Below, one piece after another: positions 17,740 to 25,780 of a DNA stretch of 64,000 bases. This stretch comes from Parabacteroides sp. (GTDB taxonomy: Bacteria; Bacteroidota; Bacteroidia; Bacteroidales; Tannerellaceae), in contig DXVO01000038.1 of NCBI GenBank assembly GCA_019417325.1, forward strand, positions 1 to 64,000, in the 5' to 3' direction. Position 1 is the first letter of the stretch. Each line of letters starts with the position of its first letter. The notes under the pieces are model-generated. The model ran no database searches, was not told where the DNA came from, and was given only the letters and a program-made list of their open reading frames with translations. Position numbers and translations under genes: made by a program.

Positions 17740-18255
17740 ATGGGGCATTTTATAAAGAAATTATTGTTTATCTTGCTGTTTGTCGGGGTACTGATTGCTC
17801 CGGCAAACGCACAAAACGAAAAGAATATGTATTCGTACAAGAAAATTGGCAACAAGTATATTGTCAGCATTAACAATCATACTGAAATTGTGAAAGCCCT
17901 GAATGCTTTCTGCAAGGAGAAAGGAATTCTGTCGGGTTCTATCAACGGGATTGGTGCTATCGGAGAGCTGACCCTCCGTTTCTTCAATCCCAAGACAAAA
18001 GCATATGATGATAAGACATTCCGGGAGCAAATGGAAATATCCAACCTTACAGGGAATATATCATCTATGAATGAGCAGGTATATCTTCATTTGCATATAA
18101 CCGTCGGCAGGAGCGACTATTCCGCTTTAGCCGGACATCTACTTTCCGCAATACAGAATGGTGCAGGGGAGTTCGTGGTGGAAGATTATAGCGAGCGGAT
18201 AAGTCGCACATATAATCCGGATTTAGGACTGAATATATACGATTTTGAAAGATAG
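17740..18255 (+). CDS. Exported PCC/DUF296-domain protein
   Basis: The chosen start at 17740 (MGHFIKK) gives 171 residues and places a clean signal peptide (KLLFILLFVGVLIAPANA) at the N-terminus; the frame is open upstream to 17698. The rest is a PCC/DUF296 domain, seen in VKALNAFCKEKGILSGSING, GELTLRFFNP, and the metal-site-like segment EQVYLHLHITVGRSDYSALA. Cytoplasmic members (PD1-like) are often called DNA-binding, but an exported member cannot have that role here. It precedes the Tat-exported reductase, with which it may share a periplasmic function that I cannot name. Confidence 0.75.
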   Translation: MGHFIKKLLFILLFVGVLIAPANAQNEKNMYSYKKIGNKYIVSINNHTEIVKALNAFCKEKGILSGSINGIGAIGELTLRFFNPKTKAYDDKTFREQMEISNLTGNISSMNEQVYLHLHITVGRSDYSALAGHLLSAIQNGAGEFVVEDYSERISRTYNPDLGLNIYDFER

Positions 18256-18344
18256 TTGCCTATAAATATCGCTTGGAATACAGGATAATACATCATTCAG
18301 CTTAGATAATATATATCAAAAAAAGTTTATCAATTCTGTCACGT

Positions 18345-18352
18345 TAACTTTG
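18345..18352 (+). promoter_or_regulatory. Minus-7 box of the aldo/keto reductase gene
   Basis: TAACTTTG fits TAnnTTTG; transcription would start near 18359, 23 bases before the ATG at 18382. A near-copy lies at 11312. Confidence 0.65.
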
Positions 18353-18381
18353 CAACAGAAATAATTTAAAGACTATCAAAT

Positions 18382-19554
18382 ATGGATAAAGACAAGGATA
18401 TGAGCCGCCGGAGATTCCTTAAAATGGCGGCATTGACAGGAGCTGCCATGTGTGTCGGGCCTACCTTGAACAAGGTAACGGCAGCAGAACGGGTATGGAT
18501 GGGGAAACAACAAGTTGCAAACAACATCCCTGCAGGCATGGCGGCGGTGCGCACTCGGCGAACATTGGGACACGGAAATACGGCATTCACTGTTTCTGCA
18601 ATGGGATATGGCTGTATGGGCTTGAACCATAACCACAGCCAGTACCCGAGCAGGGAAAAAGAAATCGCCCTGGTGCATGAAGCTGTTGAACGTGGGGTGA
18701 CCCTTTTCGATACAGCCGAAAGCTACGGCTACCACATCAATGAAAAATTGGTCGGCGAAGCCTTGAAAGGATATACCGACCGGGTATTTGTGTCATCGAA
18801 GTTCGGACATAAGTTTGTAAACGGTGTGCAGATTAAAACCGAAGAGGACAGCACTCCGGCCAACATCCGCCGGGTTTGTGAAAACTCGTTGCGCAATCTC
18901 GGAGTTGAAACATTGGGCATGTTCTACCAGCACCGCATAGACCCGAACACACCGATTGAAGCGGTGGCTGAAACATGCAGCAAACTCATCAAGGAAGGTA
19001 AAATCCTGCATTGGGGCATGTGTGAAGTAAACGTTGATACCATCCGCCGTGCGCACAAGATATGTCCGGTTACGGCAATCCAAAGCGAATATCACTTGAT
19101 GCACCGCATGGTAGAGACGAACGGAGTGTTGGAGCTGTGCGAGGATTTGGGCATCGGTTTCGTTCCATACAGTCCGCTGAACCGTGGTTTTTTGGGCGGT
19201 ATGATCAATGAATATACCAAGTTTGATGTTACCAACGACAACCGGCAGACCTTGCCACGCTTCCAGCCCGAAGCCATACGCGCCAACTATCGTATTGTGG
19301 AAGTTCTTAACGCTTTCGGCCGTACAAGAGGCATTACCCCGGCACAGATAGCTTTGGCCTGGCTGATGAACAAGAAGCCTTTTATCGTGCCTATTCCGGG
19401 CACCACCAAACTCTCTCATCTGGAAGAGAACCTTCGTGCCTGCGACATCCGTTTCACGGCAGAAGAGATAGAAGAACTGGAAACAGCCGTAGCTGCCATT
19501 CCTGTGGTGGGTAGCCGCTACGATGCCTTGCAGGAGTCTAAAATCCCAAAATAA
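18382..19554 (+). CDS. Tat-exported aldo/keto reductase
   Basis: The protein has 390 residues. Its N-terminus has a twin-arginine motif SRRRFLK followed by a hydrophobic stretch (MAALTGAAMCVG), so it should be exported folded with its cofactor. The TIM-barrel reductase follows with the catalytic tetrad visible: Asp and Tyr in LFDTAESYGYHINEKLVGEA, Lys in VFVSSKFG, His in GMFYQHRIDPN. The NADPH-binding end (KPFIVPIPGTTKLSHLEENL) is present. It would reduce aldehydes, ketones or quinones in the periplasm if cofactor is retained. It heads an operon with the hydrolase starting eight bases downstream and the flavodoxin. Confidence 0.88.
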   Translation: MDKDKDMSRRRFLKMAALTGAAMCVGPTLNKVTAAERVWMGKQQVANNIPAGMAAVRTRRTLGHGNTAFTVSAMGYGCMGLNHNHSQYPSREKEIALVHEAVERGVTLFDTAESYGYHINEKLVGEALKGYTDRVFVSSKFGHKFVNGVQIKTEEDSTPANIRRVCENSLRNLGVETLGMFYQHRIDPNTPIEAVAETCSKLIKEGKILHWGMCEVNVDTIRRAHKICPVTAIQSEYHLMHRMVETNGVLELCEDLGIGFVPYSPLNRGFLGGMINEYTKFDVTNDNRQTLPRFQPEAIRANYRIVEVLNAFGRTRGITPAQIALAWLMNKKPFIVPIPGTTKLSHLEENLRACDIRFTAEEIEELETAVAAIPVVGSRYDALQESKIPK

Positions 19555-19561
19555 TCCGTGT

Positions 19562-20593
19562 ATGAAGAAACAGATATTTTACATGACGTTCATCGCTTTA
19601 CTGTCGGGCTGTAATTGTTACAAAGGGAATATTCTGCAAATAGAGGAACAAGGCAGTTTTGCCGTAGGTGGCACCGTACTGACCGATTCATTGGGACACA
19701 AATACCACGGCGACCATGCTTATGTATTTTATCAGAAACCGGTTGATGCACGGAAATATCCGCTTGTTTTTGCACATGGTGTCGGCCAGTTTTCCAAAAC
19801 ATGGGAGACCACTCCTGACGGACGCGAAGGGTTTCAGAATATATTTCTTCGCAAAGGTTTCTCCACCTATCTTGTCGACCAGCCTCGCCGGGGAAATGCC
19901 GGACGGAGTACGGAAGCTGTCACACTGGAACCGGTATTCGATGAAGAAGAATGGTTCAACCGTTTCCGTGTGGGAATCTATCCTGATTATTTCGAGGGTG
20001 TACAGTTCAGTCGCGACCGGGAAGCCTTAAACCAGTACTTCCGGCAGATGACGCCGACCATCGGACCTTTGGACTTCGATGTCTATTCCGATGCCTATGC
20101 TGCTCTTTTTGACAAAATCGGTCCGGCCATATTTGTCACTCATTCACAAGGCGGTCCGGTGGGTTGGTTTACTTTGCTCAAAACGAAGAACATCAAAGCC
20201 ATTGTAGCATACGAACCCGGTGGAAGTGTACCCTTCCCAACCGGTCAAGTTCCCGAAGAAGGCAAAGTCTTGACACGGTCTAAAAAAACAGAAGGAATAG
20301 AAGTCCCTATGGCAGTTTTCAAGAGATACATGGAAATTCCCATCATCATTTACTATGGGGATAACCTGCCCGAAACAGACGAACATCCGGAACTTTACGA
20401 ATGGACACGCCGTCTGCATCTCATGCGCAAGTGGGCCGAAATGCTCAATAAGCTGGGCGGTGACGTGACGGTCATTCATCTGCCCGATGTCGGTCTGCAT
20501 GGGAATACGCACTTCCCGATGTCGGATTTGAACAATGTGGAAGTAGCTGACCTGCTGTCGAAGTGGCTGTATGAGAAACAGCTGGACAGATAG
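19562..20593 (+). CDS. Alpha/beta hydrolase lipoprotein
   Basis: The ATG at 19562 gives 343 residues with a lipoprotein signal ending in the lipobox LSGC. The alpha/beta hydrolase fold is shown by the oxyanion region PLVFAHGVGQFSKTWE, the nucleophile elbow FVTHSQGG with serine, and a late histidine (PDVGLHGNTHFPMSD). It resembles esterases encoded next to aldo/keto reductases and flavodoxins in other gut anaerobes. It follows the reductase after seven bases. Substrate unknown. Confidence 0.8.
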   Translation: MKKQIFYMTFIALLSGCNCYKGNILQIEEQGSFAVGGTVLTDSLGHKYHGDHAYVFYQKPVDARKYPLVFAHGVGQFSKTWETTPDGREGFQNIFLRKGFSTYLVDQPRRGNAGRSTEAVTLEPVFDEEEWFNRFRVGIYPDYFEGVQFSRDREALNQYFRQMTPTIGPLDFDVYSDAYAALFDKIGPAIFVTHSQGGPVGWFTLLKTKNIKAIVAYEPGGSVPFPTGQVPEEGKVLTRSKKTEGIEVPMAVFKRYMEIPIIIYYGDNLPETDEHPELYEWTRRLHLMRKWAEMLNKLGGDVTVIHLPDVGLHGNTHFPMSDLNNVEVADLLSKWLYEKQLDR

Positions 20594-20635
20594 AAATTAA
20601 CAGAGGATAACCCCAAAACCTAAATAAAAATAGTT

Positions 20636-21249
20636 ATGAAACTGAAGTGCTTATTGGCAATGCTGCTCTTAACCTTCCTTTCGTGCAGCAACACTCCGGC
20701 TGTTGAAGATAAGATAGATTCGTTGCCTCACTCAGAGCCGGGGAAAACATTGATAGTCTATTTCTCATGGAGCGGACATACGCAAACTGTAGCCAACATT
20801 ATCCATGAACTTATTGGATGCGACATGGTGGAGATTGAACCGGAAGAACCCTATTCTGATGAATATAATGAAGTGGTTGACCGTTTCAAAAATGAAAGAG
20901 ACAATCATATTCTTCCAGCTCTGCGTACAAAAGTAGAGAATATGGATGATTATGATACATTGATTATCGGTAGTCCTATTTGGGGTGGTCTTCTGTCTTC
21001 TCCTGTAAAAAGTTTCCTGTCCGGTTATGATTTGTCCGGGAAAAAGATACTCCCATTCTGTACACATGGAGGAAGCGGAACAGCACAAAGTGTGGATAAT
21101 ATCCGCAAACTATGTCCCCATGCTGAAATATTGCTGTTTATGGCAGTCAAACTGCAAACTCTCGGAATGAAGTGAAAAAATGGCTGTCAGAAGCCGGATT
21201 TTCTGTCGAATTAAATTACGCCCGTTTAATAGTTTTAATACTGAAATGA
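20636..21249 (+). pseudogene. Flavodoxin-like lipoprotein, frameshifted near the 3' end
   Basis: The first frame (20636-21175) encodes a lipoprotein signal (LAMLLLTFLSC) and a flavodoxin domain: the phosphate loop TLIVYFSWSGHTQTVAN, then DTLIIGSPIWGGLLSSPVKS and the flavin loop LPFCTHGGSGTAQSVDN. After CPHAEIL the frame ends abnormally. The expected ending (VYGSQTANSRNEVKKWLSEA) is found in another frame up to a stop at 21247-21249. A one-base type shift near 21130-21140 explains this. Flavin binding could survive, since only the last helix is changed. A sequencing error is possible. The 3' end abuts the decayed integrase. Confidence 0.75.
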
Positions 21250-22266
21250 AATATCCTTTGTTATCCGCACTCTTTCATCCCCTTTTTCAGAGATTTGCAG
21301 ATAGACCAGTAGTTGAGATTAGGGAATATGAGATTGTCTTCCTGACAGGGTCGGTAACGCTCGATAATCTGCAAAGGAGTATCCAACAGTTTCACTTGGA
21401 ACGGCACTTTTGTCTTGTACCGTTTGGACAATATCCACTTCTCACCATTCACTTCTACGATGTTGCTATTGGTTAGTTCCTTGATGTCCACGAAAGAGAG
21501 GGCAGTGAAGCTGGCGAAAACAAAAATGTCACGAATATAGAACAGTTGGACATCCCCAACTCGTGCGTCATCAACGTTTTCAGTTCATCTTCCGTCAGGA
21601 ACTCACGTTCCGTCACATTAGGGCTGATGTGGAATTGGGCAAACGTTTTTTTCGGTATTAGTCCGTTAAAGTGCACACACATGACAACGCCTTTCAGCCA
21701 CATGCATTTTTCCCATATCGTCCCGTTGTGAAGTCCCGCTTTCGTTGATAGGTAGGCTGCAAACCCCTTGATGAAGTCGGGCTTAATCTCCAGCATGAAC
21801 ATATCCGTCCGTCTGTAAAAAGACTTGATGAACGCTGCCACATGGTTTCTTGCCACCACCCGTGAACGGTGGTTGCCATTACCCTGTCTTTTCCGACACG
21901 CTTCTTGAATACTTCGTTCTCACGTCCGGACGCTTTGAGCAGTGTCTCATACTCACTGCCGATACCCTGATAAGCATTGCTCACCATTTCAGCCGTCACG
22001 AACGCTTCACGGTCGAATATACGCAGGTAGTGCTTGATGATTTGAGCCTTGATGTTGTCAAGGGCAAGGTTGATATCACGTACTTCCGCACTCTTGCCTT
22101 TCGCCCTGTTCCCTTTCACGTCCCAAAGCGTTTTCGGGATACTCTACTTATAGCTGAACTGCGTCACAATCCCGTTAATCGTTACCCGTCCTATGATGCG
22201 GACAATATCGTTTTTCTCCTTGTTGCCGTTCACGTAGAACAGCACTTTGAATGTACTTCTTGCCAT
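21244..22266 (-). pseudogene. Decayed tyrosine integrase
   Basis: Starting at 22266 (MARSTFKVLFYVNGNKEKND) the minus strand follows a Bacteroidales element integrase of usually about 410 residues. A TAG at 22144-22146 interrupts it early. The frame shifts near 21860 (to VARNHVAAFIKSFYRR), near 21548 (to DIFVFASFTALSFVDIKELT) and near 21262 (to ITKDISF). Homology ends there, before the second catalytic box and the tyrosine. It is therefore dead and 3'-truncated, exactly at the end of the flavodoxin gene. It faces the truncated integrase at 6268-7194. Confidence 0.85.
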
Positions 22267-22422
22267 ACTCGTTTTTTAAGTTTAAAATTAAGTATCAATG
22301 AGTTATGCCTTGTAAACCAACCGAAGCCATACGGAGAAAAATTCAGCACGGAGTATCAAAAACCACCTTTCACGGGGTAATGATTTAGCAACCTTTCTAC
22401 TTCATAAATTTACTTTTTTTTG

Positions 22423-22436
22423 CGTTACCTCGTTTT
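22423..22436 (+). repeat. Direct repeat copy 1, candidate attachment-site core
   Basis: CGTTACCTCGTTTT is identical to 38753-38766 and in the same orientation; it lies 157 bases before the integrase start on the upstream side. Confidence 0.55.
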
Positions 22437-22441
22437 ATGCC

Positions 22442-22461
22442 TTTGTCCTCATTTGTCCTCA
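22442..22461. repeat. Perfect tandem 10-mer repeat
   Basis: TTTGTCCTCA occurs twice head to tail. It may be an integrase arm-type site, given its place upstream of the integrase remnant. Confidence 0.6.
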
Positions 22462-22589
22462 CAAACGCTTTATTCATAGCCGTTTTAAAAACATTTCCGC
22501 CTTTCTATTCCTCTTTTCCACAGATTTTTAGTAAATTTATATCCGTCTAATTTTTAAGGTCCTATGTTCAGACTCAATCTAACCAAACA

Positions 22590-22820
22590 TTGCATAAAGT
22601 GGTACTGTTTCATCCAAATGCAACTGATGGACACGTTCGTACATTATTTTGTGCTTGTATCGTTATATCTATTGCAGCTATTATCTGTAGTTCATTTGTA
22701 TCCATGGCCCATTACAGACAGGCGTTATTCAGTATGACTTATTTTTCCTCCCTGGTGTTTTTTTGTGGAGTATGCATTGCGCATTTGCGGCACCGGTCAA
22801 ATATCCGGATAGAGACATAA
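22590..22820 (+). CDS. Possible small membrane protein
   Basis: A 76-residue frame contains two hydrophobic segments (TLFCACIVISIAAIICSSFV; FSMTYFSSLVFFCGVCIAHL) and a basic C-terminus. I do not recognise it. It points in the same direction as the large operon downstream and is followed 10 bases later by another small membrane frame. A different frame over the same DNA is also partly open, so coding is uncertain. Confidence 0.35.
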   Translation: MHKVVLFHPNATDGHVRTLFCACIVISIAAIICSSFVSMAHYRQALFSMTYFSSLVFFCGVCIAHLRHRSNIRIET

Positions 22821-22830
22821 ACCGTACACG

Positions 22831-22965
22831 ATGGAAATATATTTTTTCATTCTATGGTTTGTGGACTCCGTGACCATTCTCCCTTATATGTTAACCTATA
22901 TGTATTGGGATACGAATATTGTCCATGTCATTATCCTCCTTTACATTTTTATTATTGTCAAATAG
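22831..22965 (+). CDS. Possible 44-residue membrane peptide
   Basis: The frame starts MEIYFFILWFVDSVTILPYM and ends with a hydrophobic helix (VHVIILLYIFIIVK). It is almost entirely membrane-compatible. Its length makes coding uncertain; the main support is the tight spacing to the preceding small membrane frame. Confidence 0.3.
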   Translation: MEIYFFILWFVDSVTILPYMLTYMYWDTNIVHVIILLYIFIIVK

Positions 22966-23192
22966 ATAAGATACTTACGGAAGAGTGGGTTATGACCTAT
23001 ATACCTGCGGTATCATGGTCTGTTTTTCTGCTATTCTGCTATACTATATAGAGCTTAATGTACAGCTTGAGGATTTCAAAACATTCGTGACGGGCTTTGG
23101 TGGGCAGTAATTCTAAGACTTTAAATAAAGAAAAATTAAGCCACCCCTTAAAAAAAAGAGATATTTCCTTTCAAAGAATTCATTTCTTTTAT

Positions 23193-23200
23193 TACATTTG
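23193..23200 (+). promoter_or_regulatory. Minus-7 box, probable main promoter of the stress/glycolysis operon
   Basis: TACATTTG fits TAnnTTTG. Transcription would start near 23207 and read through the long hairpin before the first open frame at 23646. Confidence 0.55.
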
Positions 23201-23242
23201 TATTAGTCTTTTGAAAATAGAAGATTTATAGTAAAGCGTTAA

Positions 23243-23402
23243 GGCATTATCCAAGTTCAGGAAATCCCCAATTTCGAAACAACAATTGGATAATACATTG
23301 GACGCTCCACGTTCTATCTATATAGATTTTTGTTATATATAGGCGTGGGGCTTTGTGTATTATATGTTGTTGAGTATGGGGATACTTCTGAACGGTAATA
23401 CC
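23243..23402 (+). ncRNA. Candidate structured leader RNA: long imperfect hairpin
   Basis: The left arm (23243-23311) pairs over most of its length with the right arm (23344-23402). Matching blocks are CTCCACG with CGTGGGG, AATACA with TGTATT, AACAACA with TGTTGTT, ATCCCC with GGGGAT and GTTCAG with CTGAAC, separated by small bulges around an AT-rich loop of about 32 bases. It lies just after a minus-7 box and about 240 bases before the first gene of the operon. I know no described RNA family that it matches. It could also be an inserted hairpin element. Confidence 0.5.
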
Positions 23403-23645
23403 AAAGTTCCCACGCTTAACTTTATATAAACACAACTCCAGGGAACAGGGTTGGCTTATAATAAACATTATGAAAGCAACTTGTTTTAAAAGCGAGACAA
23501 CTGTCTCCAACGACTTTCCCCCTTTGTTTGTTACTGTCTTTTGTGGAATATTCTATCCTTTCATTTCCATTCCTGTCTCTTTCGGAACATACCGTTCATT
23601 ATCATACAAATTACATGCCAAAGCACTTTTCTGCCTTCTCCTGCT

Positions 23646-23855
23646 ATGGTACTAGATAATAGTAACTCCCCCTATCACATAGAGGAAGAACTTTGGTTAC
23701 AGATACTTTCTCTGTCAAGAGAGTTGCAGGAGTGTAAAGCTAGTCTGCACCATAATACTTTGGACTGTATTTCCGATAAGATTGAAGGAATAGAAAGAGA
23801 ACTGGATGTCTTATTGGATATTCTGCAAGGGAGGCAAGACAAAAAGACATCATAG
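23646..23855 (+). CDS. Small coiled-coil protein at the head of the operon
   Basis: From the ATG at 23646 the protein has 69 residues. It is mostly helical and acidic with heptad-like spacing (WLQILSLSRELQECKASLHH; CISDKIEGIERELDVLLDIL). I do not recognise a family. It precedes the divergent ferritin by about 160 bases in the same direction. Confidence 0.5.
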   Translation: MVLDNSNSPYHIEEELWLQILSLSRELQECKASLHHNTLDCISDKIEGIERELDVLLDILQGRQDKKTS

Positions 23856-24016
23856 TGCTATTTTTTATGACAATTTGTCTACGCCGATAAGTTATCCTAT
23901 TATTTAAGCCTCGTTTAAGAATTCCGTTTTATGGGTTACCCACAATCGAATGGAATTTTTATATACTGAGAATAACACATGATATTAGTAATGGATTTTC
24001 AATATTCAGAGTGATA

Positions 24017-24469
24017 ATGGATAAACGAATAGAAAACGCCATGAATGAGTTGATCAATACAGAAATATGGTCAACCGGTTTATACCTGTCATTGCAGGTT
24101 TATTTTGAAGATGAACGGCTTCCAATACTTAGCTCCTGGCTGAACTCCCAAGCACAGGACAATATGAACAAGGTTTATCAGATGATGAATCGGATATGCC
24201 ATGATGGAGGATGTGTTGTAATCAATGAAATGAAACGGGATACACATGAATGGACAACGCCATTGAATGCCTTGAATGAATTGCTTGAACATGAGCAGTA
24301 CATATCACGTCAGGTAAACACATTTCTCATATTATGCTGGAATGTAAGCATGTCCTTCCATTCTTTCATCAGCGGGCTGTATGCAGACCGTATATATGTA
24401 AGTACGGCATTTATGGAATTGTTACGTATCCTCGCCAAGGAAAACGAACGGAAACTACCTTATTTTTGA
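24017..24469 (+). CDS. Ferritin-like protein with degraded ferroxidase site
   Basis: The ATG at 24017 gives 150 residues (a GTG at 24011 is an alternative). It aligns without large gaps over the four-helix bundle with the canonical ferritin encoded at 25270. Glu16 and Glu93 (ELLEHEQYISRQV) are kept. The other iron ligands are changed: the positions of Glu49, His52 and Gln126 in the canonical protein are Asn49, Lys52 and Tyr122 here, and the C-terminal helix differs. It is unlikely to oxidise iron itself. It may co-assemble with the active ferritin, or have another role. MarC and the true ferritin follow. Confidence 0.7.
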   Translation: MDKRIENAMNELINTEIWSTGLYLSLQVYFEDERLPILSSWLNSQAQDNMNKVYQMMNRICHDGGCVVINEMKRDTHEWTTPLNALNELLEHEQYISRQVNTFLILCWNVSMSFHSFISGLYADRIYVSTAFMELLRILAKENERKLPYF

Positions 24470-24571
24470 CGGTATGGATTTAAGATTGATGTTATGCAAA
24501 ATTTAATATTGCAGAATGCTATCTGGTATGTTTTTTGCGATATAATAATCGATAATAAACTATATGTCATC

Positions 24572-25219
24572 ATGGATATATTTGTATATTTAACATTGTG
24601 TTTCACTTCGCTATTCACCTTGATGGACCCTCTTGGAGTGATGCCGGTATTCCTGCAAATGACTGATGGAATGGATACGAAAGAACGCAGATATATCGCC
24701 TTGAAAGCATGTACCATTGCATTTATCATATTAGTCCTTTTTACATTATCGGGCAGGTTTCTGTTTCATTTTTTCGGCATCTCAACAAACGGATTCCGGA
24801 TTGTGGGAGGTATCATCATCTTTAAAATCGGATATGATATGTTGCAGGCACATTTTACCCATGTGAAACTGAATGAAACTGAACGAAAAGAATATTCCAA
24901 AGATATAACCATCACACCTCTTGCCATTCCGATGTTATGCGGTCCGGGAGCGATTTCCAGTGGAATAACATTGATGGAAGATGCTTCGGAATATACTTTC
25001 AAAATAGTATTGCTTGGCGTAATCGCTTTGGTCTGCATTCTTTCCTTCTTTATTCTGTGCGCGTCCACCCAGCTTTTAAAAATCTTGGGAGAGACGGGAA
25101 ACAATGTGATGATGAGACTGATGGGACTTATTCTAATGGTGATCGCCGTGGAATGTTTTATCAGCGGGATACGTCCGGTATTAATTGAAATCTTGAAACA
25201 AGCCCATGCTTGTTCTTAA
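24572..25219 (+). CDS. MarC family integral membrane protein
   Basis: The likely start at 24572 (MDIFVYLTLCF) gives 215 residues; the frame is open upstream to 24494. Six hydrophobic segments and the family motifs FTLMDPLGVMPVFLQMT and ITPLAIPMLCGPGAISSGIT identify MarC/NAAT (PF01914). The transported substrate of this family is not settled. It lies between the two ferritin genes, with gaps of 102 and 50 bases, and so is probably part of the same transcript. Confidence 0.88.
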   Translation: MDIFVYLTLCFTSLFTLMDPLGVMPVFLQMTDGMDTKERRYIALKACTIAFIILVLFTLSGRFLFHFFGISTNGFRIVGGIIIFKIGYDMLQAHFTHVKLNETERKEYSKDITITPLAIPMLCGPGAISSGITLMEDASEYTFKIVLLGVIALVCILSFFILCASTQLLKILGETGNNVMMRLMGLILMVIAVECFISGIRPVLIEILKQAHACS

Positions 25220-25269
25220 AGAAGAGAGATAATTTGGATTTATTATTAACATTAAAAGTTTGATTCATC

Positions 25270-25752
25270 ATGACTGAAAAATTGCAAAATGCTCTGAATG
25301 AGCAAATCACAGCAGAATTATGGTCTGCCAACCTGTATTTATCAATGTCTTTTTATCTGGAAAGAGAGGGCTTTTCCGGAATGGCTCGCTGGATGCAGAA
25401 ACAGTCTGCAGAAGAGACCGGGCATGCATATGCCATTGCCGGGTACATGATTAAGCGTGAGGCAACCCCGAAAGTAGACAAGGTCGATGTGGTTCCACAA
25501 GGTTGGGGTAACCCTGTTGAAGTATTCGAGCATGCTTTGGAGCATGAAAAACATGTTTCCAAACTGATTGATGAGTTGGTACAGGTAGCATCCGAAGAGA
25601 AAGACAATGCCACTCAGGACTTCTTGTGGCAATTTGTTCGTGAGCAAGTAGAAGATGAAGCGAATGTACTCAATATTGTTAGTCATCTGAGGAAAGCCGG
25701 AGACTGTGCTATCCTTTTTATGGATGCAAAACTGGGTGAACGGGAGTCATAA
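25270..25752 (+). CDS. ftnA: Ferritin (non-haem, bacterial FtnA type)
   Basis: The protein has 160 residues, the family's usual length. The ferroxidase ligands are all visible: Glu16 (ITAELWSANLY), Glu49 and His52 (SAEETGHAYAIAGYM), Glu93 (ALEHEKHVSKLI) and Gln126 (VREQVEDEANVL). It would form a 24-subunit shell that oxidises and stores iron, limiting Fenton chemistry. It sits within a stress-related operon, downstream of a degraded paralogue at 24017 and 28 bases before the aldolase gene. Confidence 0.93.
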   Translation: MTEKLQNALNEQITAELWSANLYLSMSFYLEREGFSGMARWMQKQSAEETGHAYAIAGYMIKREATPKVDKVDVVPQGWGNPVEVFEHALEHEKHVSKLIDELVQVASEEKDNATQDFLWQFVREQVEDEANVLNIVSHLRKAGDCAILFMDAKLGERES

Positions 25753-25780
25753 ACCAGAATAATCAATAAAAATAAATAAA

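Larger units (their letters stand above)
22267..22589. other. Integrase-upstream region with tandem repeat and direct-repeat copy
   Basis: The interval contains the 14-bp repeat CGTTACCTCGTTTT (22423-22436), also found at 38753, and a perfect tandem 10-mer TTTGTCCTCA (22442-22461). Both are the sort of sequences found at integrase attachment regions. No gene is supported. Confidence 0.5.
23052..23645. other. Leader region of the large operon: promoter plus long hairpin
   Basis: A minus-7 box lies at 23193-23200 and a long imperfect hairpin at 23243-23402. No gene is supported; a 61-codon frame at 23470 looks like chance. Confidence 0.5.

Noticed and set aside
23470..23655. 61-codon frame in the operon leader
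   Set aside because: It has no recognisable features and overlaps the better frame at 23646.
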